Counted from the stretch's first letter, positions 23,904 to 33,323 are shown. The stretch: 64,000 nt of DNA from OPU3-GD-OMZ sp964515235 (GCA_964515235.1 CAZEVO010000006.1:1-64000), one strand, 5' to 3'. Translations and numbers: made by a program. Notes: generated by a model not told the origin, from the sequence alone.

Positions 23904-25664
23904 ATGAAACAGCAGGTGGTGGCCTTATTACAGCAGGCCGTAGAGAAATTGGTTGAGCAGTCAGTTCTACAGTCAGACTGGATTCCAGAAATTAGCGTTG
24001 AGCGTACACGAGATGCTCAGCATGGTGATTTTGCAAGCAATTTGGCAATGTTGTTAGCTAAGCAGGCGAAAACAGCGCCGAGGCAATTGGCAGAGGCAAT
24101 TATAAGTGCATTACCGAGTGACTCAAGTGTTGAAAAAGTAGAAATAGCAGGGCCTGGGTTTATTAATTTCTTTGTGAACCCTACGGCGCAACATCAGATT
24201 GTTGCGGATATTTTACGTCTAGGCTCTTCCTTTGGAAAAAGTCAGATTGGTGCTGGTAAGAAAGTACAGGTTGAGTTTGTTTCAGCGAACCCCACCGGCC
24301 CATTGCATGTGGGTCATGGGCGTGGAGCGGTCTATGGCTCAGTTGTGGCTGAATTATTGCGTGCAATAGGGTATGACGTGACTAATGAATATTATGTCAA
24401 TGATGCTGGTCGGCAAATGGATATTTTGGCAACCAGTATTTGGTTACGTTATTTAGAGTGCTGTGGGCAAGTGATTGAGTTTCCAAGTAATGGCTATCGA
24501 GGTGCTTATATTGAAGTCATTGCAGAGCAATTTTTTGACCGGGTTAATCAGGATTTTTGTTTTGCAGAGGCTGAGGTTTTTGCTAACGTTCCGCTGGATG
24601 AGCCTCAGGGTGGTGATAAAGAGCGGCATATTGACGCGCTGATTAATAAAGCCCAGGAATTATTAGGGCAAGAACGCTACGAGCAAATATTTGAGGCGGG
24701 GTTGGACGCTATATTGGCGGATATCAGAGAAGATTTGGAAGAGTTTGGTGTTGAGTATCAGCATTGGTTTTTTGAAAGTTTATTGGTTGATAATGGTTCT
24801 ATTAAGGACGCTCTGGCGCGTTTAGACCAAGCGGGACACCTTTACAAAAAAGAGGGGGCGACGTGGTTTGCTTCTGCCTCACTGGGGGATGAAAAAGACC
24901 GTGTAGTAGTTAGAGAAAATGGTCAAACCACTTATTTTGCATCAGATATCGCTTACCATATGAATAAATTGGATCGAGGGTTTGAGCGTATTATTAATGT
25001 TTGGGGGGCAGATCACCATGGTTATGTTCCTCGGGTTAGGGCTGCGATGACAGCCTTAGGTGCTGATTCAGATAAATTGGAAGTCTTGCTGGTACAGTTT
25101 GCTGTTTTGTATCGTGGGACAGAAAAAGTACCAATGTCAACGCGGTCAGGGGAATTTGTTACTTTGCGTCATTTACGCGATGAAGTAGGGGTTGATGCAG
25201 CTCGGTTTTTTTATGTTTTACGTAAATCAGACCAGCATATGGATTTTGATCTGAAATTAGCAACCAGTAAAACGAATGATAACCCAGTCTTTTATGTGCA
25301 ATATGCCTATGCTCGGATTTGCAGCGTTTTGCGGCAGATGGAAGAAAAAGGTTTATCTAGGAATACCCAGCAAGGGCTGGAAAATCTTGAGTTGTTATCA
25401 ACTGAGCATGAAGTTTCGCTGATTGGATTGTTAGTGCAGTACCCAGAAGTGCTGGAACGGTCAGCGTTGAAGTATGAGCCGCATCATTTAGTACATTTTT
25501 TGCGCGAACTGGCGAATCAGTTTCATACTTATTATAATGCGCAGCAGTTTTTAGTTGATGATGTAGAGTTACGCGATGCGCGTCTTAATCTTATTGAGGC
25601 TGTTCAACAATGTCTAACGAATGGGTTGAATTTGTTAGGTGTTAATAGCCCAGAGTCAATGTAA
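23904..25664 (+). CDS. argS: Arginyl-tRNA synthetase
   Basis: A class I aminoacyl-tRNA synthetase charging tRNA-Arg. The HIGH box appears as LHVGH at about residues 133-137 after VEFVSANPTGP, a hallmark of ArgRS. The KMSKS loop is the degenerate VPMSTRSG usual for this enzyme. The C-terminal anticodon-binding domain ends the 586-residue protein. A 113-bp gap separates it from priA, and its stop overlaps the next start (TAATG), linking it to the SPOR gene as in many gammaproteobacteria. Confidence 0.98.
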   Translation: MKQQVVALLQQAVEKLVEQSVLQSDWIPEISVERTRDAQHGDFASNLAMLLAKQAKTAPRQLAEAIISALPSDSSVEKVEIAGPGFINFFVNPTAQHQIVADILRLGSSFGKSQIGAGKKVQVEFVSANPTGPLHVGHGRGAVYGSVVAELLRAIGYDVTNEYYVNDAGRQMDILATSIWLRYLECCGQVIEFPSNGYRGAYIEVIAEQFFDRVNQDFCFAEAEVFANVPLDEPQGGDKERHIDALINKAQELLGQERYEQIFEAGLDAILADIREDLEEFGVEYQHWFFESLLVDNGSIKDALARLDQAGHLYKKEGATWFASASLGDEKDRVVVRENGQTTYFASDIAYHMNKLDRGFERIINVWGADHHGYVPRVRAAMTALGADSDKLEVLLVQFAVLYRGTEKVPMSTRSGEFVTLRHLRDEVGVDAARFFYVLRKSDQHMDFDLKLATSKTNDNPVFYVQYAYARICSVLRQMEEKGLSRNTQQGLENLELLSTEHEVSLIGLLVQYPEVLERSALKYEPHHLVHFLRELANQFHTYYNAQQFLVDDVELRDARLNLIEAVQQCLTNGLNLLGVNSPESM

Positions 25665-26248
25665 TGGTAAGGGATTTTAAAAATAGAGCGCGATCACAGA
25701 GCAAAAGTATCAAGAAGGGTGTTTCTGTTTGGAGGGTGCTGTGGGTTGTTTTGCTATTGCTTGGATTTGGTTATTTTTTAAACAATCTTCGTCATCAAAG
25801 TGTAGTAGATTCAGAGTTGGATGATGCCGTGGTTCTTGAGCCACAATCAGAGCAACAAACCAAGGTTTTAACACCAAAAAGAACGACGCCCGTTAAGAAA
25901 AAACAAGTTCATGAGCCGCGTTATGATTTTTTCACCTTACTTCCGGAAAAAGAGGTGGTTATTCCCGATTATGAGATAAAAACCCGTAAGCGTGAGGAAA
26001 GGTCAGGAAAAGTCAGGAATGCTCATTATATGATGCAGGCGGGGTCTTTTAGAAATAATAAAGATGCAGACCGCCTAAAAGCTAAGTTGGCATTAATGGG
26101 GGTTGAATCAAAAATAGAGTTGGCAAAGATTGGCGATGTCAATTGGTACCGGGTTAAGATTGGGCCTTTTTTAAGTATGTCAGCGGTAGAAACTGTACGT
26201 CAGCGATTACGGAAAAATTTTATTGATGCTGTGGTCACGGAGAAGTAG
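25664..26248 (+). CDS. SPOR-domain membrane protein (FtsN-like)
   Basis: A 194-residue bitopic protein. It has a basic cytoplasmic N-terminus, a membrane helix at about 22-41 and a proline/lysine-rich periplasmic linker. A C-terminal SPOR domain follows at about 117-190 (HYMMQAGSFRNNKDADRLKAKL... WYRVKIGPF). SPOR domains bind denuded septal glycan, so septal localisation is expected. Position after argS matches genes annotated as ftsN-like in other gammaproteobacteria. Whether it has the essential FtsN function cannot be read. Confidence 0.9.
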   Translation: MVRDFKNRARSQSKSIKKGVSVWRVLWVVLLLLGFGYFLNNLRHQSVVDSELDDAVVLEPQSEQQTKVLTPKRTTPVKKKQVHEPRYDFFTLLPEKEVVIPDYEIKTRKREERSGKVRNAHYMMQAGSFRNNKDADRLKAKLALMGVESKIELAKIGDVNWYRVKIGPFLSMSAVETVRQRLRKNFIDAVVTEK

Positions 26249-26298
26249 GTTTTCTGTTTAAAAAATTATTTGCGTTTAACGGTTTTGTCATGAAGGGT

Positions 26299-27315
26299 CT
26301 AATAATTTCGTTCTACTGAAAAAATAGCCAGTTGCATCATGGCTTGTTTATAGGGGGAGTCAGGGATTAGGGCTAGTGCATTGATTGCTTTTTGAGCTTC
26401 TTCATCAGCGCGTTTCTCTGTGTATTCAATAGCGCCAGTGGATTGAACAATATTGTATACATCGTTAAATGCATTGCGGTCGCCTTCTTTTATGGCATCA
26501 ATAATAATGTTAGCATCGTGTTTATTAGCATTTTCGATGGCGTGGATTAGCGGTAGTGTTGGCTTTCCTTCGGCGAGGTCGTCACCAAGGTTTTTTCCTA
26601 GATCTTCAGTATTGGCCTTGTAATCTAAGGCGTCATCAATCAGTTGGAAAGCATTGCCCAAGTGCATACCATAGGCTGCCATTTGTGATTCTGTTTCGGT
26701 AGAAGCGTTGACTAGTAGGGCGCTAAGACGTGTTGCTGCACTAAAGAGGATAGCTGTCTTTCTGGAGATAACTTCCAGATAACTGGCTTCTGTCGTTGTC
26801 GGGTTATTGCAGTTAAGGAGCTGCAGTACTTCGCCTTCTGCGATTGCTGTTGTTGTTTTAGAGAGGATTTCCATGACGCGCATGTTGTCAACGCTGACCA
26901 TCATTTCAAAAGCTTTGGAATAAAGAAAGTCACCGACGAGAACGCTGGCGGCATTGCCCCATACGGCATTAGCAGAACCTTTTCCACGCCTTAAGTCAGA
27001 TTCATCAACAACGTCATCATGTAAGAGTGTGGCGGTATGAATAAATTCTATAACAGCTGCGAGTGTTAAGTGTTGCTTGCCGTCATAGTTCAAGGTTTTG
27101 GCGGCAAGAAGCAGTAACATGGGCCGTAATCTTTTGCCGCCACTGCCAACAATATAGTGGCCAATTTGATTAATCAGAACAACATCGGAGTTTAGTTCAT
27201 TGAGGATGAGTTGGTCTGTTGCTTGACTGTCATCAAGGGTTAGTGTTTTGATGGCATCAAAATCAATGGGTTGGTTGCTGTTAAATAGTTGTTGTTCTTG
27301 GGTTTGTGCTGACAT
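26299..27315 (-). CDS. ispB: Polyprenyl diphosphate synthase (IspB type)
   Basis: A trans-isoprenyl chain elongating enzyme that makes the quinone side chain. GGKRLRP (59-65), the first Asp-rich motif DDVVDESD (100-107) and the second DDALDY (about 227) are intact, and the 338-residue length is typical. It sits divergent from rplU-rpmA-obgE, a conserved arrangement. Chain length (C40 in E. coli) depends on residues before the first Asp motif and is not predicted here. Confidence 0.95.
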   Translation of the reverse strand: MSAQTQEQQLFNSNQPIDFDAIKTLTLDDSQATDQLILNELNSDVVLINQIGHYIVGSGGKRLRPMLLLLAAKTLNYDGKQHLTLAAVIEFIHTATLLHDDVVDESDLRRGKGSANAVWGNAASVLVGDFLYSKAFEMMVSVDNMRVMEILSKTTTAIAEGEVLQLLNCNNPTTTEASYLEVISRKTAILFSAATRLSALLVNASTETESQMAAYGMHLGNAFQLIDDALDYKANTEDLGKNLGDDLAEGKPTLPLIHAIENANKHDANIIIDAIKEGDRNAFNDVYNIVQSTGAIEYTEKRADEEAQKAINALALIPDSPYKQAMMQLAIFSVERNY

Positions 27316-27425
27316 GGTGGTTTTTTCAGAATCAATATTGGCTCTATTTTACATAAAAGTTTTGTTGGTCGTTGGGGTTTCTATGTTTTTAATTAAGAAA
27401 AACAGGACGAATGACTGATTTTTGG

Positions 27426-27454
27426 TTGACGGAGTTGTAATTTATAGCTAGAAT
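27426..27454 (+). promoter_or_regulatory. Sigma-70-like promoter of rplU-rpmA
   Basis: TTGACG (27426-27431), 17-bp spacing, TAGAAT (27449-27454). Predicted start near 27461, leaving a leader of about 37 nt with GGAG at 27485-27488. Confidence 0.75.
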
Positions 27455-27497
27455 TGCCGATTAATTTAAATAACCATGTTCCGTGGAGATTAACCAG

Positions 27498-27809
27498 ATG
27501 TATGCGGTAATTCAAACAGGCGGTAAGCAATATCGCGTTGAAGAAGGCTCAGTCCTTAAGATAGAGAAGCTGGATGTAGATTCAGGTGAAAATGTAGAAT
27601 TTGATAAAGTGTTGTTAGTGCAGTCAGATGATGCAGTTAAGGTTGGTCAGCCTTTCGTTGACGGTGGTAAGGTAACCGGAAAAGTCACCTCGCAAGGGCG
27701 GCATAAGAAAATCAAGATTATTAAATTTAAACGACGTAAGCACCAAATGAAACAAATGGGGCACCGTCAATATTACACGGAAGTCCAGATTACTGGTATT
27801 TCTGCATAA
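27498..27809 (+). CDS. rplU: Ribosomal protein bL21
   Basis: A 50S subunit protein binding 23S rRNA. It starts at ATG 27498 (MYAVIQTGGKQYRV, the canonical N-terminus). GGAG upstream supports this over the in-frame ATG at 27483. The basic C-terminal region KIIKFKRRKHQMKQMGHRQ carries the L21 signature. Length 103 equals that of E. coli. It is followed by rpmA after 22 bp. Confidence 0.98.
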   Translation: MYAVIQTGGKQYRVEEGSVLKIEKLDVDSGENVEFDKVLLVQSDDAVKVGQPFVDGGKVTGKVTSQGRHKKIKIIKFKRRKHQMKQMGHRQYYTEVQITGISA

Positions 27810-27831
27810 TCAATTTAGTTGGGATTAGAAG

Positions 27832-28089
27832 ATGGCTCATAAGAAGGCAGGCGGTAGTACTCGGAACGGTCGCGATTCGGAATCGAAGCGACTTGGTGTT
27901 AAACGTTATGGTGGGGAATCGGTAGCAGCGGGGAATATTCTTGTTCGTCAGCGTGGTACGCGGTTTCATCCAGGTGTCAATGTTGGTTGCGGAAAAGATC
28001 ATACGCTTTTTGCAACTACAGAAGGGCGTGTTGTTTTTGAGGTTAAAGGACCTAAGAAGCGTAGCTATGTGAGCGTTGTTGCCGCATAA
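27832..28089 (+). CDS. rpmA: Ribosomal protein bL27
   Basis: A 50S protein whose N-terminal tail reaches the peptidyl transferase centre. The start MAHKKAGGSTRNGRDS is canonical without the cleaved extension seen in Firmicutes. The signature GNILVRQRGTRFHPG is near residues 42-56. It has 85 residues and is followed by a strong terminator, separating it from obgE. Confidence 0.99.
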   Translation: MAHKKAGGSTRNGRDSESKRLGVKRYGGESVAAGNILVRQRGTRFHPGVNVGCGKDHTLFATTEGRVVFEVKGPKKRSYVSVVAA

Positions 28090-28131
28090 GTGCATGTGAA
28101 TCATTGATATTTTAGTGGCATATGGTTTTTT

Positions 28132-28160
28132 AAAGCCTCACCTTATGGTGGGGCTTTTTT
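28132..28160 (+). terminator. Intrinsic terminator after rpmA
   Basis: An 11-bp stem, AAAGCCTCACC (28132-28142) with GGTGGGGCTTT (28147-28157) including one T-G pair, has a TTAT loop and runs into T6. It ends the rplU-rpmA unit. Confidence 0.93.
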
Positions 28161-28232
28161 ATTTGTGGTGATAGCGATTTTTTTGCCTTGGTTTGCTGTG
28201 GCTATATCTTTATGGGGTAAAAGGAAGAAGTA

Positions 28233-29267
28233 ATGAAGTTTGTTGATGAGGCGCGAATTCGTGTTGAAGCAGGTGATGGCGGAAATGGTGCAATTGGGTT
28301 TCGTCGTGAGAAGTATATTCCATTTGGTGGTCCAGACGGTGGCGATGGTGGCGATGGTGGAAGTGTCTATTTAGTGGCAACAGAGAATGTGAATACCTTA
28401 GTTGATTTTCGTTATCATTCGGTTCATCGTGCGCAGCGAGGTCAAAATGGTATGGGGCGCAATTGTACTGGAGGTATGGGGAGTGATTGTCATGTGGTTG
28501 TCCCGCCCGGAACGATTGTTTACGACTCTGAAACGGGTGAAAAAATTGGTGACTTAACTGAGCCTGGGGATGTTTTGCTGGTGGCTAAGGGGGGGTTCCA
28601 CGGCTTGGGTAATGCGCGTTTTAAGAGTAGTACAAATCGTGCGCCACGAAAAGCAACAAAAGGAACTCCGGGCGAGCAACGTTTTTTAAATTTAGAACTG
28701 AAATTAATTGCAGATGTTGGTTTGTTGGGTATGCCGAATGCTGGTAAATCCAGCTTGATTAGGCAGGTTTCTTCAGCTAAGCCTAAGGTGGCTGATTATC
28801 CATTTACTACATTGCACCCTAATTTAGGTGTGGTTAGAGTTGATGACTTGCGTAGCTTCGTTATAGCAGATATTCCAGGTGTTATTGAGGGTGCATCCGA
28901 GGGTGCTGGTTTAGGATTGCAGTTTTTAAAGCATTTGTCACGGACGCGATTGTTGCTTCATATTGTTGATGTCGAGCCGTATGAGTCAGATATATCATCG
29001 GTAGAGGCTGCTGAGAAGATCGTGACTGAGCTTGAGTTATGGAGCGATGATCTGGCTAAAAAGACGCGTTGGTTGGTGTTGAATAAGATAGATAGATTGC
29101 AAGATGACGCCGTAGAGTCACATTGTCAGGCAATAGTGGATGCGTTGAACTGGAGTGGGCCTGTATTTAAGATTTCAGCCATGAAGAAGAATGGGTTAGA
29201 TAGCCTAATGTTCGCTATTATGGAATTTTTAGAGCAGAGTCGAGAGCAGAACAATGGCGAGACCTGA
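28233..29267 (+). CDS. obgE: Obg-family ribosome-associated GTPase
   Basis: A GTPase involved in 50S assembly and stress control. The Gly-rich Obg domain is at residues 1-158 (GDGGNGAIGFRREKYIP onward). The GTPase domain follows, with G1 GMPNAGKSS (about 166-174), G3 DIPGVIEG and G4 NKID. Length 344. Its ribosome site AAGGAAG is good. The end overlaps proB by 14 bases. Confidence 0.98.
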   Translation: MKFVDEARIRVEAGDGGNGAIGFRREKYIPFGGPDGGDGGDGGSVYLVATENVNTLVDFRYHSVHRAQRGQNGMGRNCTGGMGSDCHVVVPPGTIVYDSETGEKIGDLTEPGDVLLVAKGGFHGLGNARFKSSTNRAPRKATKGTPGEQRFLNLELKLIADVGLLGMPNAGKSSLIRQVSSAKPKVADYPFTTLHPNLGVVRVDDLRSFVIADIPGVIEGASEGAGLGLQFLKHLSRTRLLLHIVDVEPYESDISSVEAAEKIVTELELWSDDLAKKTRWLVLNKIDRLQDDAVESHCQAIVDALNWSGPVFKISAMKKNGLDSLMFAIMEFLEQSREQNNGET

Positions 29268-30375
29268 TTTTCTTCAAGCGCAACGGATCGTAATAAAGAT
29301 TGGTAGTTCTTTGCTGACTAATGGAGGTGAGGGTCTTGATGTATCGGCTATAGATAATTGGGTGGTGCAGATTGCAAGTTTGCGTCAGCGCGGAATAGAT
29401 GTATTGTTAGTGTCATCTGGCTCGGTTGCTGAAGGGATTTGTCGCCTTAATTTAACCGAGCGGCCAAGTTCTTTGCATGAGTTGCAGGCGGCTGCTTCTG
29501 TTGGACAGATGGGGTTGATTCAGGCTTATGAAAATAGCTTCAAGAGTCATCGATTGCATACGGCACAGGTGTTATTGACTCATGATGATCTGTCGGATCG
29601 TCAGCGTTATTTGAATGCGCGAAGCACTTTGTTAACCTTGTTGGATTATGGGGTTGTGCCAATTATTAATGAAAATGATGCTGTGGCTACTGAGGAAATA
29701 CGTTTTGGTGATAATGACACGTTGGCTGCGTTATTGGCTAATCTTATTGAGGCAGATTTATTAATTATTCTGACTGATCAGTCGGGCCTGTTTGATAGTG
29801 ACCCGAGTTTAAATAACGATGCGAGGTTGATTGATTTTATTGGGGTTGATGATTCGGCGCTTAATGCTATGGCTGGAGGAAGCCGAAGTGGATTAGGGCG
29901 TGGTGGTATGGCGACTAAAATTTCTGCTGCAAAGTTAGCGGCGCGCTCGGGCGCGGCAACGATGATTGCTTCCGGTTATGATAAGGATATTATTTCAAAA
30001 TTGGTTGCTGGCGAAAGAAGAGGTACGTTTTTAAAGCCGGATATTGCTCGTTTTGCGGCAAGGAAGCAATGGCTGGCTGGGCATCTTCAGGTTAAGGGGT
30101 GTCTTTCTCTAGATGATGGGGCGGTTCGGGTTTTAAGGGTATCAGGTAGAAGTCTTTTGGCGGTTGGAGTAACGGCTGTTGTTGGGGTTTTTAAGCGGGG
30201 AGATCTGGTTTCATGTCTTGATTCTTCTGGGAATGAGGTTGCTCGTGGATTGGTTAATTATGCAGCAAATGATTTGCAGTTAATTAAAGGTCGTTCAAGT
30301 GACGAATTTGAGCGGTTGTTGGGTTACAGTGATGACGCTGAAGTGATACACCGAGATAATTTGGTGTTATTGTAG
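29254..30375 (+). CDS. proB: Glutamate 5-kinase
   Basis: The first step of proline synthesis. The amino-acid kinase domain spans about 10-260 (IVIKIGSSLLT; NENDAVAT; FGDNDTLAALLA). A C-terminal PUA domain spans about 280-365, as in E. coli, where the kinase is inhibited by proline. Length 373. It overlaps obgE by 14 bases and is closed by the terminator shared with rpsT. proA is not in the window. Confidence 0.98.
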   Translation: MARPDFLQAQRIVIKIGSSLLTNGGEGLDVSAIDNWVVQIASLRQRGIDVLLVSSGSVAEGICRLNLTERPSSLHELQAAASVGQMGLIQAYENSFKSHRLHTAQVLLTHDDLSDRQRYLNARSTLLTLLDYGVVPIINENDAVATEEIRFGDNDTLAALLANLIEADLLIILTDQSGLFDSDPSLNNDARLIDFIGVDDSALNAMAGGSRSGLGRGGMATKISAAKLAARSGAATMIASGYDKDIISKLVAGERRGTFLKPDIARFAARKQWLAGHLQVKGCLSLDDGAVRVLRVSGRSLLAVGVTAVVGVFKRGDLVSCLDSSGNEVARGLVNYAANDLQLIKGRSSDEFERLLGYSDDAEVIHRDNLVLL

Positions 30376-30383
30376 AGCTGGGG

Positions 30384-30418
30384 CAAGGGTAGGCGTGACC
30401 GCCTACTCTTGTGTATTC
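30384..30418. terminator. Terminator between proB and rpsT
   Basis: A 12-bp stem (30384-30395 with 30400-30411, one G-T pair) with TGAC loop and a GTAGGCG/CGCCTAC core. On plus it is followed by an interrupted T-run. It sits between converging genes. Confidence 0.8.
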
Positions 30419-30421
30419 TTT

Positions 30422-30691
30422 TTATCCAGCGGCTAATGCGCGAACTTTGGCGTTAAGTCTGCTTTTACTACGAGCGGCTTTATTTTTATGAATCAAGCCT
30501 TTGTTTACGGCTGAATCTATAACAGGGACAACTTTTTGGTAGGCATTTTTTGAGGCCTCAAGGTCGTCGTTATTAATGGCAGCAATAACAGCCTTAACAT
30601 AGGTTCTTAAATTACTGCGTTGAGATGCATTCAGTGCACGGTGTTTTTCCGCTTGACGCGCTCTTTTCTTCGCTTGTGGTGAGTTTGCCAT
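30422..30691 (-). CDS. rpsT: Ribosomal protein bS20
   Basis: A basic, all-helical 30S protein of 89 residues. MANSPQAKKRARQAEKHR, the helix SNLRTYVKAV and GLIHKNKAARSKSRLNAKV are standard S20 features. It is monocistronic, transcribed from the near-consensus promoter at 30730-30758 and divergent from murJ, as in E. coli. Confidence 0.99.
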   Translation of the reverse strand: MANSPQAKKRARQAEKHRALNASQRSNLRTYVKAVIAAINNDDLEASKNAYQKVVPVIDSAVNKGLIHKNKAARSKSRLNAKVRALAAG

Positions 30692-30729
30692 GATTTATTC
30701 TTTCTTTAAGTAGTTGCAATCAATCAAGT

Positions 30730-30758
30730 ATTATCGTAATTAATGCTATTATTGTCAA
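30730..30758 (-). promoter_or_regulatory. Near-consensus sigma-70 promoter of rpsT
   Basis: On the minus strand TTGACA (30753-30758), 17-bp spacing and GATAAT (30730-30735). Predicted start near 30723, about 32 nt before the ATG. The -35 overlaps the opposite-strand TTGTCA proposed for murJ. Confidence 0.85.
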
Positions 30759-30780
30759 ACTTTGATTTAATCATTTTAAT
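30752..30780 (+). promoter_or_regulatory. Possible murJ promoter overlapping that of rpsT
   Basis: TTGTCA (30752-30757), 17-bp spacing, TTTAAT (30775-30780). It would start transcription only about eight bases before the TTG at 30795, leaving little room for a ribosome site. This weakens either the promoter or the start. Confidence 0.35.
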
Positions 30781-30794
30781 AGAAAGCACTTGTT

Positions 30795-32333
30795 TTGAGT
30801 AGGAAATTATTAAAGTCGACAGCCATTGTGGGGTTTATGACGATGTTATCCCGTGTTATGGGTTTCATCCGTGATATGTTGCTAGCGCGCTTGTTTGGTG
30901 CAGATGCTGCCACAGATGTTTTTTTTGTAGCGTTTAAAATCCCGAACTTCTTAAGGCGTCTTTTTGCTGAGGGTGCTTTTTCTCAGGCATTTGTACCGGT
31001 GTTGGCTGAATATAAAGAACAACACGGTAAAGAGGCGCTAAAACAGTTTGTAGATCGAACCGGCGGTTCTTTGGCGTTAGTTTTGATTGTGCTCACGATA
31101 ATGGGTGTCGTTGCAGCCCCGATTATTATTCTTGTTTTTGCTCCTGGTTTTTTGTGGGACAACAATTCCCAATATGAGTTGGCGATAGAATTGTTGCGAT
31201 TAACTTTTCCTTATTTGTTTTTTATTTCATCGGTTGCATTTGCAGGAGGTATTTTAAATACTTTTGGTAAGTTTGTTGTCCCAGCCTTTACACCGGTCTT
31301 TTTGAATTTGTGTTTAATAGCTGCTGCTATATGGTTGGCGCCACTTATGAATGAACCGGTTTTGGCGCTGGCTTGGGGTGTTTTTATAGCAGGTGTTGTT
31401 CAATTATTATTTCAATTTCCAGCGCTGATGCAACTAGGGTTGTTACCGAGGTTGCGGTTTGGTTTTAAAGATTCTGGGGTAAAGAAAATCATGTCTCTAA
31501 TGGTCCCAGCACTATTTGGCGCTTCTGTAACGCAAATTAATTTATTATTTGATACTTTGATAGCATCGTTTTTAGCAGTTGGAAGTATTTCTTGGCTTTA
31601 TTATTCGGATCGACTAGTTGAATTTCCATTAGGTGTTTTTGGAATAGCGTTAGCGACTGTGATTTTACCTAGGTTATCGAAAAATTATGCAGCGAATGAT
31701 GAAAACTCTTTTTCTGAAGCGCTGGATTGGGGGCTTCGTTGGGTTGTGGTTATTGGTATCCCTGCTTCGATTGGATTGGCTATCTTGGCAGAGCCGATGC
31801 TGTCAACATTGTTTCAATATGAAAGTTTCAGTAGTTATGATGTTGTTATGGCAGGAAGAAGTCTGTTTGCTTATGCGTTAGGATTGTTAGGTTTTGTTTT
31901 AGTAAAGGTTTTGGTTCCGGGGTTTACCGCAAGACAAGATATGCAAACGCCAGTTAGATTTGGTATTTATGCGGTGGGTTGTAATATGATTCTTAATGTT
32001 GGTTTAGTATTTCCTTTGGCACATGCGGGATTGGCTTTAGCAACTTCAATGAGTGCCTTTTTGAATGCAGGCTTGTTATTGAGAGCATTGCTAAAGCGTA
32101 AAGTGTTTCAGCCCAAACCGGGCTGGGGTTTATTTGCGGTAAGGGTCGTTATTGCCAATATAGTCATGGGTTGTGTGTTGTATTATGTTACTGATGGTAT
32201 GGTTTGGTCTGATTGGCAAGTTAATGAACGTATTTTTGAACTAATTCAGTGTATAGCGATTGGTTTCTTAGTTTATTTGGTGACATTGTTAATAATTGGG
32301 TTACGGTTTCGGCACCTAGATGGTCGTGTATAA
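30795..32333 (+). CDS. murJ: Lipid II flippase MurJ
   Basis: A MOP-superfamily transporter that flips lipid II across the inner membrane. The family N-terminus is visible: KLLKSTAIVGFMTMLSRVMGFIRDMLLARLFGA. About 14 membrane helices can be counted over 512 residues. The conserved Arg of RVMGFIRD and the PNFLRRLFAEGAFSQAFVPV loop are present. The start is TTG at 30795 with AGAAAG upstream; no ATG precedes the conserved region, so a non-ATG start is needed. It leads the murJ-ribF-ileS-lspA run. Confidence 0.96.
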   Translation: MSRKLLKSTAIVGFMTMLSRVMGFIRDMLLARLFGADAATDVFFVAFKIPNFLRRLFAEGAFSQAFVPVLAEYKEQHGKEALKQFVDRTGGSLALVLIVLTIMGVVAAPIIILVFAPGFLWDNNSQYELAIELLRLTFPYLFFISSVAFAGGILNTFGKFVVPAFTPVFLNLCLIAAAIWLAPLMNEPVLALAWGVFIAGVVQLLFQFPALMQLGLLPRLRFGFKDSGVKKIMSLMVPALFGASVTQINLLFDTLIASFLAVGSISWLYYSDRLVEFPLGVFGIALATVILPRLSKNYAANDENSFSEALDWGLRWVVVIGIPASIGLAILAEPMLSTLFQYESFSSYDVVMAGRSLFAYALGLLGFVLVKVLVPGFTARQDMQTPVRFGIYAVGCNMILNVGLVFPLAHAGLALATSMSAFLNAGLLLRALLKRKVFQPKPGWGLFAVRVVIANIVMGCVLYYVTDGMVWSDWQVNERIFELIQCIAIGFLVYLVTLLIIGLRFRHLDGRV

Positions 32334-32399
32334 AAGCTGCAGGCTATGAGGGGATATGAAAAAATGCTAAGATTAGATGCTATAAAAAAGAAATAATTT

Positions 32400-33323
32400 A
32401 TGCGATTAATTCGGGGGTTCAATCACTCAAAAAGGTTTCCTGATGGGTGTGTGTTAACAATTGGAAATTTTGATGGAGTGCACCTAGGTCATCAGTCTGT
32501 AATTCGTGGGCTAGTTCAAAAAGGCAAAACATTAGGGTTGCCGGTCGTTATTATGTTGTTTGAACCACAACCCTTGGAGTATTTTCAAGGGGGTAACGGC
32601 CCTGCGCGAATAACCCGATTACGTGAGAAACTGCAACAGTTAAAATGCTTGTCTGTTGATGAGGTATATATTCTCAGGTTCAGCAGTATTTTATCTGAAT
32701 GGGAGCCTGAGTATTTTGTTCAAAAAGTATTATGTGATATTTTGAATGTTAAATATCTAGTTGTAGGTGATGATTTTCATTTTGGTAAAGCAAGGCGCGG
32801 TAACTTCTCATTATTAAAATCTTGTGGTAATAAATTAGGGTTCGACGTTTGTGATACGCAGCCTTTCCTAATAAAGGGTGAAAGAGTGAGCAGCACCTTG
32901 ATTCGTGATGCTTTAGCGGCAGGAGACATGAAAAGCGCTGCATTATTTTTGGGACGTCCTTTTTCTATCTGTGGGCGTGTTGTCCATGGAGACAAGCGGG
33001 GGCGTACCTTAGGTTTTCCGACTGCTAATATTGAAATGGCAAGGAAAAAAACCCCACTTGTCGGCGTTTTTGTTATTAACTTAACAGGATTGGGTGACCA
33101 AGTGATTTGTGGTGTTGCTAATCTTGGAAGTAGGCCGACGGTTAGTGGCAGAGGTCTTTTGTTGGAGGTTCACTTATTTGACTTCGATGAAGATATCTAT
33201 GGGCGTAACGTAGAAGTACATTTTAAGAAAAAAATTAGAGATGAAAAGCACTTTCAATCTCTAGAAGAACTTCAATTTCAGATTAGAGAAGATATAACGG
33301 TTGCGAAAGGCAATTTAGACTAA
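32400..33323 (+). CDS. ribF: Bifunctional riboflavin kinase/FAD synthetase
   Basis: Converts riboflavin to FMN and then FAD. The N-terminal nucleotidyltransferase part has TIGNFDGVHLGH at 20-31 and the SSTLIRDAL motif near 163. The C-terminal flavokinase has GDKRGRTLGFPTANIE near 198-213. Length 307. murJ lies upstream and ileS 17 bp downstream, the conserved order. No FMN riboswitch was seen in the 66-bp leader. Confidence 0.98.
   Translation: MRLIRGFNHSKRFPDGCVLTIGNFDGVHLGHQSVIRGLVQKGKTLGLPVVIMLFEPQPLEYFQGGNGPARITRLREKLQQLKCLSVDEVYILRFSSILSEWEPEYFVQKVLCDILNVKYLVVGDDFHFGKARRGNFSLLKSCGNKLGFDVCDTQPFLIKGERVSSTLIRDALAAGDMKSAALFLGRPFSICGRVVHGDKRGRTLGFPTANIEMARKKTPLVGVFVINLTGLGDQVICGVANLGSRPTVSGRGLLLEVHLFDFDEDIYGRNVEVHFKKKIRDEKHFQSLEELQFQIREDITVAKGNLD

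Noticed and set aside
32334..32399. An FMN riboswitch before ribF or near the RibD-like gene
   Set aside because: None of the conserved RFN-element blocks is visible, and the ribF leader is too short.
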